Assembly (NCBI GenBank): GCA_018985235.1
Contig: JADGIG010000058.1
Location: 1 to 28,102, forward strand
Reading direction: 5' to 3'
Source of the DNA: Sanchytrium tribonematis
Taxonomy: Eukaryota > Sanchytriomycota > Sanchytriomycetes > Sanchytriales > Sanchytriaceae
Length of the DNA stretch: 28,102 bases
Position numbers and translations under genes: made by a program. The notes beneath the pieces are model-generated. The model saw only the letters and a list, made by a program, of their open reading frames with translations, was not told where the DNA came from and did no database searches. Below, piece by piece: positions 1-9,434 of this stretch (positions are counted from its first letter, which is position 1; the number at the start of each line of letters is the position of its first letter).

Positions 1-40
1 GTAATTGCCCAATCAAACGTTACCGTCTCGCCGATTTTTG

Positions 41-48
41 TATAAATA
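41..48 (+). promoter_or_regulatory. possible TATA box of the first gene
   Basis: TATAAATA lies 22 bp before the ATG of the first gene. The spacing is short for a TATA element, and the tract is AT-rich anyway, so this is only a candidate. Confidence 0.25.
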
Positions 49-69
49 TCCAACCAACACCGGATACTC

Positions 70-576
70 ATGGACAACACCGCAGTGCATACCACTACAA
101 ATTTTTGTGACGCTGCAACCCAATGCGAAATATTGAAAGTGTCTTGGATGCGTAAACTTATTAATTCAACCAAAAGACAAGTGCGAATGATTATGAAAAA
201 GAAAAGGGTGAATAATTTAAATGTTGTGAAAGAAGCCCAAAAAGAAAAAAGTCAAGCAAAAAATTATAATGCTTGTAACTCGACTTTACCCACTATCCCT
301 GAATTTCCTGAGGGCTTGTTGGAGGTGAAATTAGTTACCCCCGTCTGCAAATTAGCACCACCTACTATCACCAAGTGCCATAATGTCAAGCAACCAGACC
401 GACTTATAAATGAGATAAAAAATTTCCAAGCAAGTAAGTTGAAAAGCGTGAAATTATTGAATTCTTATGCCAATCGACATGCGGAACTAGATGTACTCAA
501 GCGTAAACTACAAACCATTCGAAATAGATCTTGCACAACCAACTCTTCTGCTTCTGAATCCAGTGACTGGATTTAA
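70..576 (+). CDS. hypothetical basic protein, 168 aa
   Basis: This is an intact ATG-to-stop frame with no family I recognise. The product is strongly basic, with a Lys/Arg cluster (MKKKRVNN, about residues 41-49) that could act as a nuclear localisation signal. A helical, charged stretch lies at about residues 113-155 and a Ser/Thr-rich tail ends in DWI. No signal peptide or membrane segment is visible. It converges on the STE12 gene, with 36 bp between the stop codons. AATAAA follows about 10 bp after its stop. A nuclear role is only an inference from the basic patch. Confidence 0.6.
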   Translation: MDNTAVHTTTNFCDAATQCEILKVSWMRKLINSTKRQVRMIMKKKRVNNLNVVKEAQKEKSQAKNYNACNSTLPTIPEFPEGLLEVKLVTPVCKLAPPTITKCHNVKQPDRLINEIKNFQASKLKSVKLLNSYANRHAELDVLKRKLQTIRNRSCTTNSSASESSDWI

Positions 577-612
577 AAATAGAAATTAATAAATTTTAGA
601 TTTAAAAATTTA

Positions 613-2055
613 TTAAAAAGTAAGCTGCTGTTTGTTTTCCTCTAATTGCTTTCTCATTTCGTGCTTCTTGTGGACACGAATATGATTGTTGAGGTTATCT
701 GATCTTGTAAATGCTTTGCCACATCCCGGAATAGGACAACTGAATGGCTTTTCACCAGTGTGAATTCTTTCATGACGCTTTAAATGCTCGAATCTCTTGA
801 ATCGTTTTCCACATCCATCCCATTTGCATTCATACTGACGGTCTTCATCATAGGAAGGTGCTTTAAGTTGATATGGATTAGTCAATGAAGTATGGTAATG
901 GACAGAAGGTGGTAGAGGAGGCATATATAGATATTGTTCATAAGACTGGCCGTATTGTTGATTATGCTGGTGCTGATGTTGATGTGGGTGGAAATCTGGA
1001 AGAGGTGGGGACTGGAATCCCTGATAATTGTGATTCAAAATAGAGTCATATTCATGAGGCTGATGTGCTTGTAGTAACGGGTCAGATGCAAATGGCTGAA
1101 AGTGGGTTGGTGGAGGTAAAGCCATACTGTCTGATAAGTCAAAATTGCCCATATCATCTCTCAAAATTGGCGGATAATGAGCCATTTGCTCTTCCAAAAA
1201 ATTCTTAGTGAAATGAAATTGATTGGAATCCTGTTCCGCAACACTAATCTGTTCGTTTTTGCTATCATTTAGTTCTTGTTGGACGGATGGAGTCTTAGAG
1301 ACCTGCTGATCACCTGAGGCTTGTTCAACTTGATCATCTTGCTCCAAAACTGCTTCCTTTACTTCTTCTGGCTTATTGCTTTGTTGATCAGCAGATAACG
1401 CCTTGTTTGGTGTCTCATTCAACATGTATGGATCGTTCAAGACATCCTCATTGATACCTGATACATCTTCAATAGCTTTCAAAGCTGGTGTATTCTCAAC
1501 AGAAACGGGAGGCGTATTATCTTGAAGTGGTTGTGGCTGATTCAACATTTCAGTCAAAATCTGACCAGGAGGTGGTTTGACAGTAATTGTGGTTGGAGGG
1601 ACCCCTAAAGCTTCACGCTTTAAATCTCTTTCTAATGCATCAACAAATAGTCTATCGTGTTCAACAGAATACCAATAGAATACCTTTTGCTTCTTTTGAG
1701 TTCTAATGCAATTATTTTTGTACAATAGTTCCAAGAAATCACTTCTAGGTTCTTCAAGAGTAGCATCTGTGCCGCTTTTTAAATTTCTTAAATCACTAAA
1801 GACTCCTTCTTCAAACTTTTTCAGATTGCGGACAGGTCTGCCATAGGCCTGAAATCGATAGAGCAAAACTCGGATAATATCCGTTCCAGTTATGTGAAAA
1901 ATGTTGTTCCAAAATACACAGCTCACATATTCCCCATTAGGCAGAAGGTGTCTTCTCATGGTTTCATTGCTATTCCAGTTTAAGGGGGCCGTTCCTAGAA
2001 AGTATCGTAATCTCTCCACGGACTCCTGAATTCCGTTGTCCAAAGTTATAGTCAT
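613..2055 (-). CDS. STE12: STE12-type transcription factor (STE domain plus two C2H2 zinc fingers)
   Basis: This is a sequence-specific regulator that in fungi acts below the mating and invasive-growth MAP kinase cascade. The N-terminal ~160 residues carry the STE DNA-binding region ([14 protein letters not shown], then [19 protein letters not shown] and [21 protein letters not shown]). A Glu/Gln/Pro-rich middle includes a His-Gln run. Two C-terminal C2H2 fingers start near residue 408 ([12 protein letters not shown], then [12 protein letters not shown], each closing with HxxxH), joined by a TGEKP linker. The STE-plus-C2H2 layout is that of filamentous and basal fungi; budding-yeast Ste12 lacks the fingers. 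The ORF extends upstream only to a GTG, so the first ATG at 2055 is chosen. This leaves a short N-terminus, and a small upstream exon cannot be excluded. On the coding strand AATAAA overlaps the stop codon. Confidence 0.93.
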   Translation of the reverse strand: MTITLDNGIQESVERLRYFLGTAPLNWNSNETMRRHLLPNGEYVSCVFWNNIFHITGTDIIRVLLYRFQAYGRPVRNLKKFEEGVFSDLRNLKSGTDATLEEPRSDFLELLYKNNCIRTQKKQKVFYWYSVEHDRLFVDALERDLKREALGVPPTTITVKPPPGQILTEMLNQPQPLQDNTPPVSVENTPALKAIEDVSGINEDVLNDPYMLNETPNKALSADQQSNKPEEVKEAVLEQDDQVEQASGDQQVSKTPSVQQELNDSKNEQISVAEQDSNQFHFTKNFLEEQMAHYPPILRDDMGNFDLSDSMALPPPTHFQPFASDPLLQAHQPHEYDSILNHNYQGFQSPPLPDFHPHQHQHQHNQQYGQSYEQYLYMPPLPPSVHYHTSLTNPYQLKAPSYDEDRQYECKWDGCGKRFKRFEHLKRHERIHTGEKPFSCPIPGCGKAFTRSDNLNNHIRVHKKHEMRKQLEENKQQLTF

Positions 2056-2251
2056 GTTGACAATAGGGGACACTCCTCTCTTTAAACCCCTGATCGGGGT
2101 ACGGAGTTGTACAATAAACCTGGTGATTGGCCAAAATATGTCACAGAGTCGGTCACATGCAACTTGTCCAACGTTATCTGCAAATAAGATAAGATGGTTG
2201 TGAATTTGTGTATCGGATACACAAGGTCATTAAAAATCACAGTTTTATTTA
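2056..2251. other. intergenic region, septin 3' end to STE12 5' end
   Basis: At 196 bp this is the largest gap in the window. It holds the septin AATAAA (minus strand, 2244-2249) and presumably the STE12 promoter. An inverted CCAAT pentamer (ATTGG) is near 2126. No tRNA A/B box, repeat or ORF of note is visible. Confidence 0.5.
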
Positions 2252-3422
2252 TCATCTTTTCAACCTGTCCTCCAAATTTTTAATGTCAAGTGTCAATTGA
2301 GTAATGTAGGAATGTTCCAACTCCAAATCTTTGTTCAGTCTATCTCTTTCCGCAATTAACTAAGTAAGAAATCACTACCTTTTGTTCCCACTGCTTAAAT
2401 CTTACTTCTTCTGAACGTACTTGTTCAGTAAACTTCTTCCTCAGAGACTCCTCCATATCTTTGTATTTAGAATCTTTTTGACTTAATGAACTTAATATTG
2501 AACCTCTCTCGTCAACATGTTCAGCACGGAATTTTTCAAAATGAACGCCAACAGTTGAATCAATCAAGCTTAGCATGTGCGTTCTAATTAGAAGAGATCT
2601 TAACGCAACAAAGTCAGAGTGTGCTTCATTTTCCACTTCAGCGACGCCCCACTTGTACTTACGCCCAAGAGCAGTTTTCCCATTCACGGTGACTTTCTGA
2701 GTACTGCATACAATAGCAAAAGGCATCCGTGATAAAATATTGGTATTATTTTTGGTATTTTGTTCATCGTCAGAATGAGGATCAATAGAGAAAATCTGTA
2801 TGCTGTTTTCGGAAATGATTCTCAAAATTTTGTCTTTAAATTCGGCGAGCTCTTTTTTCGTAAAGGTGTCAGCCTTAGGAATAACTGGAATAAGGTTGAC
2901 TCTACTTCCTAACAGTTTCATGGTATTTATATCGAGCTGTGAAAGTCCATGTCCAGTAGGCCTGATAAAATACAAACAAGCGTGTACTCTTCCATCTAAA
3001 ATATCATCACGCATGGGTTGCATTTCTTGTCGCAAATAACTTTCGTGTTGCCCATCCAAAAATTCAACAATAGGTGTCCATGCTTCTGTGTTATTACAAT
3101 AATCGCCAAAACCATTTGTTTCTACAATATTTAAATGAACTCTAAAGCCTTTTTCTTCGATTTCAGCTCTATGTACAGCAATATCAACAGTGTGCTTTGT
3201 TTGTTGGCTTCTACGGAATGCGTCATCCATATAGTCGCCGTAGGGAATCAAGTCAGTCTGAAATAAAGTATTGATAAATGTAGTTTTACCTACTCCACTA
3301 GCACCAACGACCATTATTGTAAAAGAAGTACCCTTTTTTACGCAAGCTCGATACATTTGATTTGGCAAATTGGAGATTCCTAATAATCCAGAACCCGTAG
3401 CAGAACTTGGCGAGGTTGGCAT
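2252..3422 (-). CDS. CDC12: septin, Cdc12/AspC type (two exons: 3422-2379, 2359-2252)
   Basis: This is a GTP-binding filament subunit of the septin ring at division sites and polarised cortex. The spliced product has 383 residues. GISNLPNQ opens the septin core. The P-loop GASGVGKT is at residues 40-47, the G3 region reads VETNGFGD, and G4 reads PKAD. YLRQEMQP, FIRPTGHGL and VAEVENEAHSDF place it with Cdc12-type septins. Without splicing the protein ends 12 residues after WEQK. Removing 19 nt (2378-2360) joins WEQK to LIAERDRLNKDLE and 22 more residues, giving the heptad coiled coil expected at a Cdc12 C-terminus. The ORF reaches upstream only to a TTG, so the ATG at 3422 is used; it gives an N-terminus of the usual length. 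Both DxxG residues are unusual: Glu replaces Asp and Asn replaces Pro. Confidence 0.94.
2360..2378 (-). other. 19-nt intron in the septin gene (phase 0)
   Basis: On the coding strand the element is GTAGTGATTTCTTACTTAG. Removal after the WEQK codons restores the family-typical WEQKLIAERDRL and a 35-residue coiled-coil tail. Retention stops translation 12 codons later. Confidence 0.9.
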
Positions 3423-3495
3423 TTGAAAATGTTTCACATATTTCTCCTTAATTATTTGCAAAGGCTTGTTCCGAAATACATAACTTCAAAATTTA

Positions 3496-3981
3496 TTATA
3501 AAATATGAAATAAGACAAGCAACATGAAAAACCCCATAGAAGTAGAGCTGTTTGTCACAACACATTTTAGCGAGCAGTCCGGGTGTGTTGGATCATCCCA
3601 AGGAGTAACATATGAATTCAATGGTTCTGAGCATTTGTTGTCAGAAAAGCTGTTTTCATTGATTCCATTTGCGTCACACGTATTCTTTAAAAATTGATAG
3701 CTCTCAGTTAATTCACAAGCATTCGACAATCTTGTATATAAAATAGAGTACGGATTAGTTTCGTTGTTTTTAATACAAGTTTTAAGGTAATATGGCTTAC
3801 TTAATGGTGTGATGTCTGCGACAGTCTTTTGACAAGTATAAACATATTTGAAACCGACTTTACACGAATTATCTACTGAAGCAGTACAGTTGGAGGCAGG
3901 GACTAACTTGGCATCAATGTATTTTGTATAAGTGTAGTCAGAGCTGCACGGAACTGCTGTTTTTATTTGATATAGTGACAT
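3496..3981 (-). CDS. small cysteine-rich, probably GPI-anchored surface protein, 161 aa
   Basis: I do not recognise a family. The protein has about ten spaced cysteines, several Asn-x-Ser/Thr sequons, and a C-terminal end with small residues (TNSSTS) followed by a hydrophobic tail (MGFFMLLVLFHIL). That pattern is typical of a GPI attachment signal. No clear signal peptide precedes it, which is odd for such a protein. Either the true N-terminus lies in an unrecognised upstream exon or the reading is incomplete. I searched upstream for a 19-nt GTA...TAG intron and found none. It runs tandem to the septin (73 bp gap) and head-to-head with the RasGEF gene. Confidence 0.6.
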   Translation of the reverse strand: MSLYQIKTAVPCSSDYTYTKYIDAKLVPASNCTASVDNSCKVGFKYVYTCQKTVADITPLSKPYYLKTCIKNNETNPYSILYTRLSNACELTESYQFLKNTCDANGINENSFSDNKCSEPLNSYVTPWDDPTHPDCSLKCVVTNSSTSMGFFMLLVLFHIL

Positions 3982-4030
3982 GACAATTTGTTTGAGGCTT
4001 AGTTTTTATTCTAATTTATTTGAAAAAGAG

Positions 4031-6860
4031 ATGTCAGAGGCAAGTCAGAACAACTACGATCATAAAATGGCTGCTCTTCTCCCTCCTGCTAGAGTTTTAG
4101 GAACATACTATCAAGGAGGATCCGTATTTCCGATGAATCAGAAATTTAAAGAGAAGGATGGAACACTATTGGATTCAAAGAGCGGTGGACTTTTAGAGAT
4201 GGATAAAAATGGACTAGTTGTATTGGAACCAGGCGCAGACTATGTTATTAACAAAATTGAATCAGGTACAAGACGAAAGTCAAAAGCCTACGACACAATT
4301 CAAGGTAATAAAAATCAGCGTAAAGTTTCTGCACAATCAAATACATTTGCAACAGTCAGAAAACCTTTCAATAGTTCCAAAAGCAGCACAATGGCACCTC
4401 AATCAACTGAATCTGCAGCTCCCATATCTTCAGAAAGACGACGGTCAATTCTTCCAGAATTTACGTCTATTTTTACATCTCAACAAGAAGCAACCATAAT
4501 TCCAGAACCAGAATCACCGATAGACGGTGAGGAGGTCATTAACAGACTTAAAGTACCACCACTCAAAGGATTCTTAGAAGTACAAATTTTTAAAGAAAAT
4601 TCGTTTGTTAGACGTCTGGTGGAATTGGTATCTTTCAATCTTATTGTAACAACAGGTCAAAATGAAATCGATCGGCTTGTTTTCACTCTTAACAAATCTT
4701 CTATGGCGCTTGTGTCAGAAAACCATTCCGATGATTATAATTTTGACCTATTTGTTGGACAAGACATGATAACTTTTAAGTGTATTTCCAAAGCGCAGAT
4801 GATGGCCTGGGTAAGCTCAATCAATACATCATGTACAAATTTATATTTACTTGAAATTATGCACAGCTTTGATATGAAAGAATTCCGAATCACTCTTGAA
4901 AAATCTTTCAAATTTTATTTTCAGAAATTCAACACTAACATTGCGGAAGAATTGGAAAATATTATAAAGGAACTTCAAAAGTATTCTCAACAAAAAAAGG
5001 TTGCTTGGACGAAAACTAGTACTGAAGGAAATTCACCTGATACTCAAACTGCTGTTAATTTTTTCACAGTTTTGACAGCTAGGAAGAGCATCAGAAGAGA
5101 TCACACTAACAAAAAAAGAATTCCTAAGCTTCCTTCCAAAATCAGCAAAAGCATTGAGTTCCAAGAGCAAGATGAAGATCTATTTAACAAATTGCAGGAT
5201 TTGATTATGAGCGATGATCAAATTGAACAAAAAAAGGAAAGCGCTCTGTCAAATTTAAAAATTGAAAGTGACTCCCCAGCATCAGACTTTTCTATCACAT
5301 CTCTTAACGAAGACCCGGAAAGTTTTCTTGACGAACTATACAAGATTGTAGAACAAGCAGATTATTTACCCGAGTCTAAAAAGACGGAACTCAAAAAACA
5401 GGCACGGGAAATGAATAACTTTTTAATTCAGAATAATAGCGAAATATTAAGAGGTAGCCAGACTTTAACAAATGACTCAAACAACGAACTAAATAACACT
5501 GTAAAAATTAATGAAGAGATATCAAAAATTCCCGATCTTAGAGCTCCTATAAAGCAAGACGATTCAAATTACGGAATGTTGCGGCAAGATAGCTGGGATG
5601 AGTTGGGGAATCCCCAAGTTTACTATTCCACTAATTCTGAAAAGCAAACATCGAAATTTGACATCGCGGCCGCATCTATAGATAAACTAGTGGAAAGACT
5701 GGCGGACCATTTTGGACCCGCAGATGATGGCTACATTAAAACACTGTTTTTAGGCTACAGACATGTACTTGATAATCAAACTTTCTTTAAGAAAATAATA
5801 TCGAGGCTGAACTCCGAAGTGGAAAATACAGAGAAATTTTCTAGATTGCATTTGCATACTCGCATTATTAAGGCGGTATCGTTTTGGATTGAGAATTATT
5901 GGGTGGATTTTCAATCTCCAGAAATGCAACTAGTTTTGCAAGGATTTCTTGCAGTAATTGAAGATAATATTCTTGTGACTAACCACCAAAAACTTAAAAT
6001 ATTATCTGAGTATTTAGGTAGTCTTATCCAGACGAAAATCGAGGAAACCTCTCAGAAGTCTATAAAACCAAAAGGCAATAAGAAAAATCCCAAAATGGTA
6101 ATCGACAATTTTCTGCTGGCATACAATGCTCAAACTATTTCCAGAACTATAACTGAATTAGAATTTGACAGGTTTTTAAAATTAGAATCCATTGAGACGT
6201 TGCTACAATTATGGAGCCCAGTAGAGTCAGTCCAGGACTATCCAAATTTAGGAAATTTAATTAATAGCTTCAACAATGTAATTTAAATTTACATAGACAA
6301 CAAATTGGGTGGCAACAGAAATAATAACAGAGTCAAATGAAGTTTATAGGACTAAAAAGATAGAGTTATTCATAGATGTCGCATTAGAATTGAAGCAATT
6401 AGGAAATTACAATCAATTAATGGCAATGATATTAGCGTTGAATTCAGCAGCAGTTTCTAGGTGCAAAATAAGCTGGGAACAGATAAAACCAGGAAAAAAG
6501 AAACAGTTAGAGGAAGTCGAACAAATTATGAATATGGATGGGAATTACAAAGCTTATCGTGAGATTTACAATACTAAACTGAAATCAGGAGAATTCTTCA
6601 TTCCGTTTTTAGGATTGTTTTTAAAAGATTTGGTGTTCCTTAACGACGGAAATCCAAAAAAAATTCACAATTTAATTAATTTCTCAAAATTGACAATGTT
6701 TCGACAAAAATTAGAAGAACTTGAAAAATTTCAAAAAGGAAAAGCCTTTTTTACTACTGATAGTGAGATACAGGCGTTCAAGCATTACATCTCAAGTGCT
6801 AGAATCTTAAACTCCGACCAAATATACCATTTATCTAGAAAATCTGCTGATCGACAGTAA
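4031..6860 (+). CDS. Ras-family guanine nucleotide exchange factor, PH-REM-RasGEF (exons 4031-6277, 6297-6860)
   Basis: It would exchange GDP for GTP on a Ras-like GTPase at the membrane. The spliced product has 936 residues. A probable PH domain spans about 175-270 (LKGFLEVQ to MMAWVSSINTS). A RasGEF N-terminal/REM segment starts near 540 (SIDKLVERLADHF, then TLFLGYRHVL). The catalytic CDC25-homology domain runs about 690-925 (ITELEFDRFLKLESIETLLQLW, QLMAMILALNSAAVSRC, IPFLGLFLKDLVFL). The unspliced frame stops just after NSFNN in the catalytic core. Removing 19 nt gives FNNTTNWVATEIITES, matching the invariant NWVATEI motif. An upstream in-frame ATG at 3980 exists, but 4031 is preferred because the 17 extra residues look unlike a domain. 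The first 170 residues are basic and Ser-rich, possibly regulatory. Confidence 0.93.
6278..6296 (+). other. 19-nt intron in the RasGEF gene (phase 0)
   Basis: The element is GTAATTTAAATTTACATAG. Removal restores NWVATEI, a diagnostic RasGEF catalytic motif. The intron itself contains an in-frame TAA. Confidence 0.95.
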
Positions 6861-6866
6861 AATTAT

Positions 6867-7208
6867 TCATTTACTTTTCAAATGCATGTCATCTACTAAT
6901 TGCTGGATTAATTGTTTTCGCTCCTTATGGTATCCCTGCATCTCACCGTACAATTCTTGTATAGATGTCTTCATATCCTGATCATTTTGTTGACTTTTAG
7001 AAAGTACCATTTCAAATTGCTGATTAATTTCATCCATTTCATCCTGATAATCTTTCTTAATTTTTTCAGTTACAGCCTCTTGCTGCTTAATCAGTGAGAG
7101 AAGTGCATTATGCATTGTATTTTTCTTCTCAACTCGAAATTGCTTCGATTTATTATTTTTATTATTAAATAATTTCTCATTTATTTCAAATTCATATTCA
7201 GAAGACAT
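6867..7208 (-). CDS. hypothetical coiled-coil protein, about 113 aa
   Basis: No family is recognised. The product is almost entirely charged and helical, with long Gln/Glu/Lys-rich heptad-like stretches from about residue 30 to the end (LLSLIKQQEAVTEKIKKDY, then EINQQFEMVL, then KERKQLIQQLVDDMHL). It has no signal or membrane segment. The open frame extends to 7343, but only through a TTG, and the extra part lacks coiled-coil character, so the ATG at 7208 is chosen. It converges on the RasGEF gene with only 6 bp between stop codons and diverges from the phosphodiesterase gene. Confidence 0.6.
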   Translation of the reverse strand: MSSEYEFEINEKLFNNKNNKSKQFRVEKKNTMHNALLSLIKQQEAVTEKIKKDYQDEMDEINQQFEMVLSKSQQNDQDMKTSIQELYGEMQGYHKERKQLIQQLVDDMHLKSK

Positions 7209-7321
7209 TGTGATAAATGTTTCGAGATACGTCACCAGATCCAACTGCAAATACGGATTACGTCCGGAACAGCCTTTGACTGGAGGGCTGGTAAAAATTC
7301 TCCTTTTTTGCCTTGAAATTA

Positions 7322-8309
7322 ATGTTTGAAGAATTTCTACCACTCACTTTCAAGACCCCAAATGAATTCAAGATGCTGCCAAACAAATTTTTGACAGAAG
7401 ACTTCCAAAATCCAAATATAGACTTGATGAATTTATCAAAAACTGATTTGATGGATTTTGCAATGGGTATTTTCAAATTACATCCATCTGAGGATATTGA
7501 CTTTGAGATTTTAGATAAATTTGTGCAAGTTATTGCACATAACTACTATGATAACAACAGCTTCCACAATTTTAGCCATGCAGTTTCTGTTTTACAATTT
7601 GCATACATTTTACTCTCAAAAGCCAGTACTGCTCAATTCTCTCCATTAGAGTCAATAACATTGTTAGTTTGTGCATTGTGCCATGACGTTGGCCATCCAG
7701 GCATATCCAATAAGTTCCTAAATTCTATTTGTAGTAAGCTCAGTTTAATTTATGGTTTTCAATCAACTTTAGAGCGAATGCATATAGCTATCACTTTATC
7801 GATTTTATCGGATCCTAAGTATGATTTTTTAAAGCTAGTTTCCGACAAAAAACTAGAACTATATCAGAAAATTACAGATATTATTTTAGTGACAGACTTG
7901 GCAAATGCATTTAAGCTTTCAGAAGAAATAAGACATATTCCTCTGTCAAATATTACAGTAGTTTAATTTAAATTAGTATTCAAAAGTGATTCTTGCCATG
8001 GCAGATTTGTCAAATGAATTTAGGAATGATGAAATTGCTAAGAAGTGGTCAGACGCCATTTACGAAGAGCAATCATTTGAAGTTAGAATCACCTCTAAAT
8101 GGCCTTTAACAGAAGGACAGTACAAATCTATGAAAGAATCAAAATTACAACCTCAAACAAGTTTTTCCGAAACTTCAAAATCGCAGATATTCTTTCTCAA
8201 TACCTTTGTAAATGCTAAAATAGATTATTGCGTGAGAGCGCTTCCAGAACTGCAGTCATTACTGAAAACCAAATTTGCGCTGGCAATTAATCGATATGAA
8301 AAACATTAG
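7322..8309 (+). CDS. class I 3',5'-cyclic nucleotide phosphodiesterase (exons 7322-7957, 7977-8309)
   Basis: It would hydrolyse cAMP or cGMP to the 5' nucleotide and so damp cyclic-nucleotide signalling. The spliced protein has 322 residues and is little more than a catalytic domain. The metal site is readable: HNFSH at 82-86, CHDVGHPG with H121/D122, and the last metal ligand D222 in ADLSN. The purine-binding glutamine is probably Q282 (KSQIFF). The unspliced frame stops after LSNITVV, before D222. Removing 19 nt joins LSNIT to YSKVILAMADLSNEF and completes the site. Departures from the norm are LERMH where LExHH is usual, loss of the FFxQGD-like stretch after EEQ, and Phe in place of Gly after the key Gln. 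The first in-frame ATG is 7322; no GAF, UCR or membrane module is seen. Confidence 0.9.
7958..7976 (+). other. 19-nt intron in the phosphodiesterase gene (phase 0)
   Basis: The element is GTAGTTTAATTTAAATTAG. Splicing joins the upstream half of the catalytic domain to the exon that carries the last metal ligand (ADLSN). The retained intron contains an in-frame TAA. Confidence 0.94.
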
Positions 8310-8318
8310 TAAATTGGT

Positions 8319-9270
8319 TTATTTCAGATTGTCGAATGAAGTCCCTCTGGAATTCAAACGGTCCATTTGAATTTCATCTTGCTGCAACTGGTATTGTGCT
8401 TTGCTTGTGTTTTGATCATTTATAACATAAACCCCAATAAAGGATATTATAAACCCAATAAAAACTCCTATAACGTCTTTGTCATTCGCATTTTCCATTC
8501 CTTGAAATAAAATGACGTTAGCAACAATGGTAAGTGTTGTAAATCCGCAATAATATATTGGGGTGACCACGTTGGATGCAAATTCGTCTAACGCCTTATT
8601 AAAATAACTCATTTGGGTGCTGATACACATAATCATTGTTAATAAAAAAGCCCAAGTGCTGGGATAAACTAGTTGATTAGAACCCATTAAAGTCAGTCGA
8701 ATAGCAATTCCAAAGGCCTTGCAAGCTATGACTGTTATTGACCCAATAGAAGAGCAAATCCCAAGATAAATAAACAGCCTATTTTTTCCAATATGTTCTA
8801 CCTTGTAGATTAAATAGTAGGTCAAAAATAAGACAGAACCAAGATAAGTTAGAAAACCAGGTTTCACGGCCTTGTCTAACATCTCATCAACAGAATCTAT
8901 TTTTGCCTCTTCTGGAGAATTCAAGATGACCAATACAGCACCCAGGAGACAAAGAACAACGCCGGTCCAGCCTATTCTTGTCATATTTTCTTTCAATATT
9001 AAGTAAGCCAATATATTGCCAAAAACAACTGAAAGCGCACCCAATGGCGTTACCGTTATAGCGCTCGCAAAAGAGTACGCCACGAAATTTAAAACTTCAC
9101 CCGCTCCCATGGTGGCCATGCCCAGCCCTATGTGAAATATATTTACAGTAGGTTTTGGATTGCAGGTAATTTGGGCTACCGAGCCCTCTTTTGGTAATAA
9201 TAAAGGATGAGCCTATCAGTATGCTAGAGCTGATTGCAAGTGTTAAACCAATTATTTTCGACTCTGACAT
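8319..9270 (-). CDS. NIPA-type magnesium transporter (exons 9270-9147, 9127-8319)
   Basis: NIPA proteins are multi-pass membrane Mg2+ transporters of the drug/metabolite transporter superfamily, on the plasma membrane or endosomes. The spliced product has 310 residues and about nine hydrophobic segments. Family signatures are SSSILIGSSFIITKRGL at the N-terminus, then WLGMATMGAGEVLNFVAYSFA and VTPLGALSVVFGNILAYLILKE. The long downstream ORF starts at MATMGAGE and lacks the first helix. The helix lies just upstream in a short exon starting at ATG 9270, and removing 19 nt joins it in frame through a split Trp codon. The C-terminal ~30 residues are hydrophilic and Gln-rich. It converges on the phosphodiesterase gene (9 bp), and AATAAA contains its TAA stop. 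Confidence 0.92.
9128..9146 (-). other. 19-nt intron in the NIPA gene (phase 1)
   Basis: On the coding strand the element is GTAAATATATTTCACATAG. It splits a Trp codon (T/GG). Removal supplies the first transmembrane helix and the start codon that the downstream ORF lacks. Confidence 0.92.
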
Positions 9271-9434
9271 TTTAATTACAATTTCACCTTCAAAAAATTT
9301 GTTTCAAATTATAAAAACCTGAGACAAGTACATAAGTCTACTTTTTCTATTTAGTATGATGCTATTGAGTTTACATTTTTATAAGATAAAAGCATTTTTT
9401 TATTTGCTGATACTATACATCAAACACCCCTAAA

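Noticed and set aside
6278-6296. Explaining the broken RasGEF and other genes as sequencing frameshifts, pseudogenes or programmed frameshifting
   Set aside because: All six need removal of exactly 19 nt with the same GTA...TAG ends, and the flanking coding sequence is intact on both sides.
7209-7321. Short frame starting at the ATG near 7217 as a 5' exon of the phosphodiesterase
   Set aside because: It stops after about 20 codons, and no 19-nt GTA...TAG element links it to the phosphodiesterase frame.
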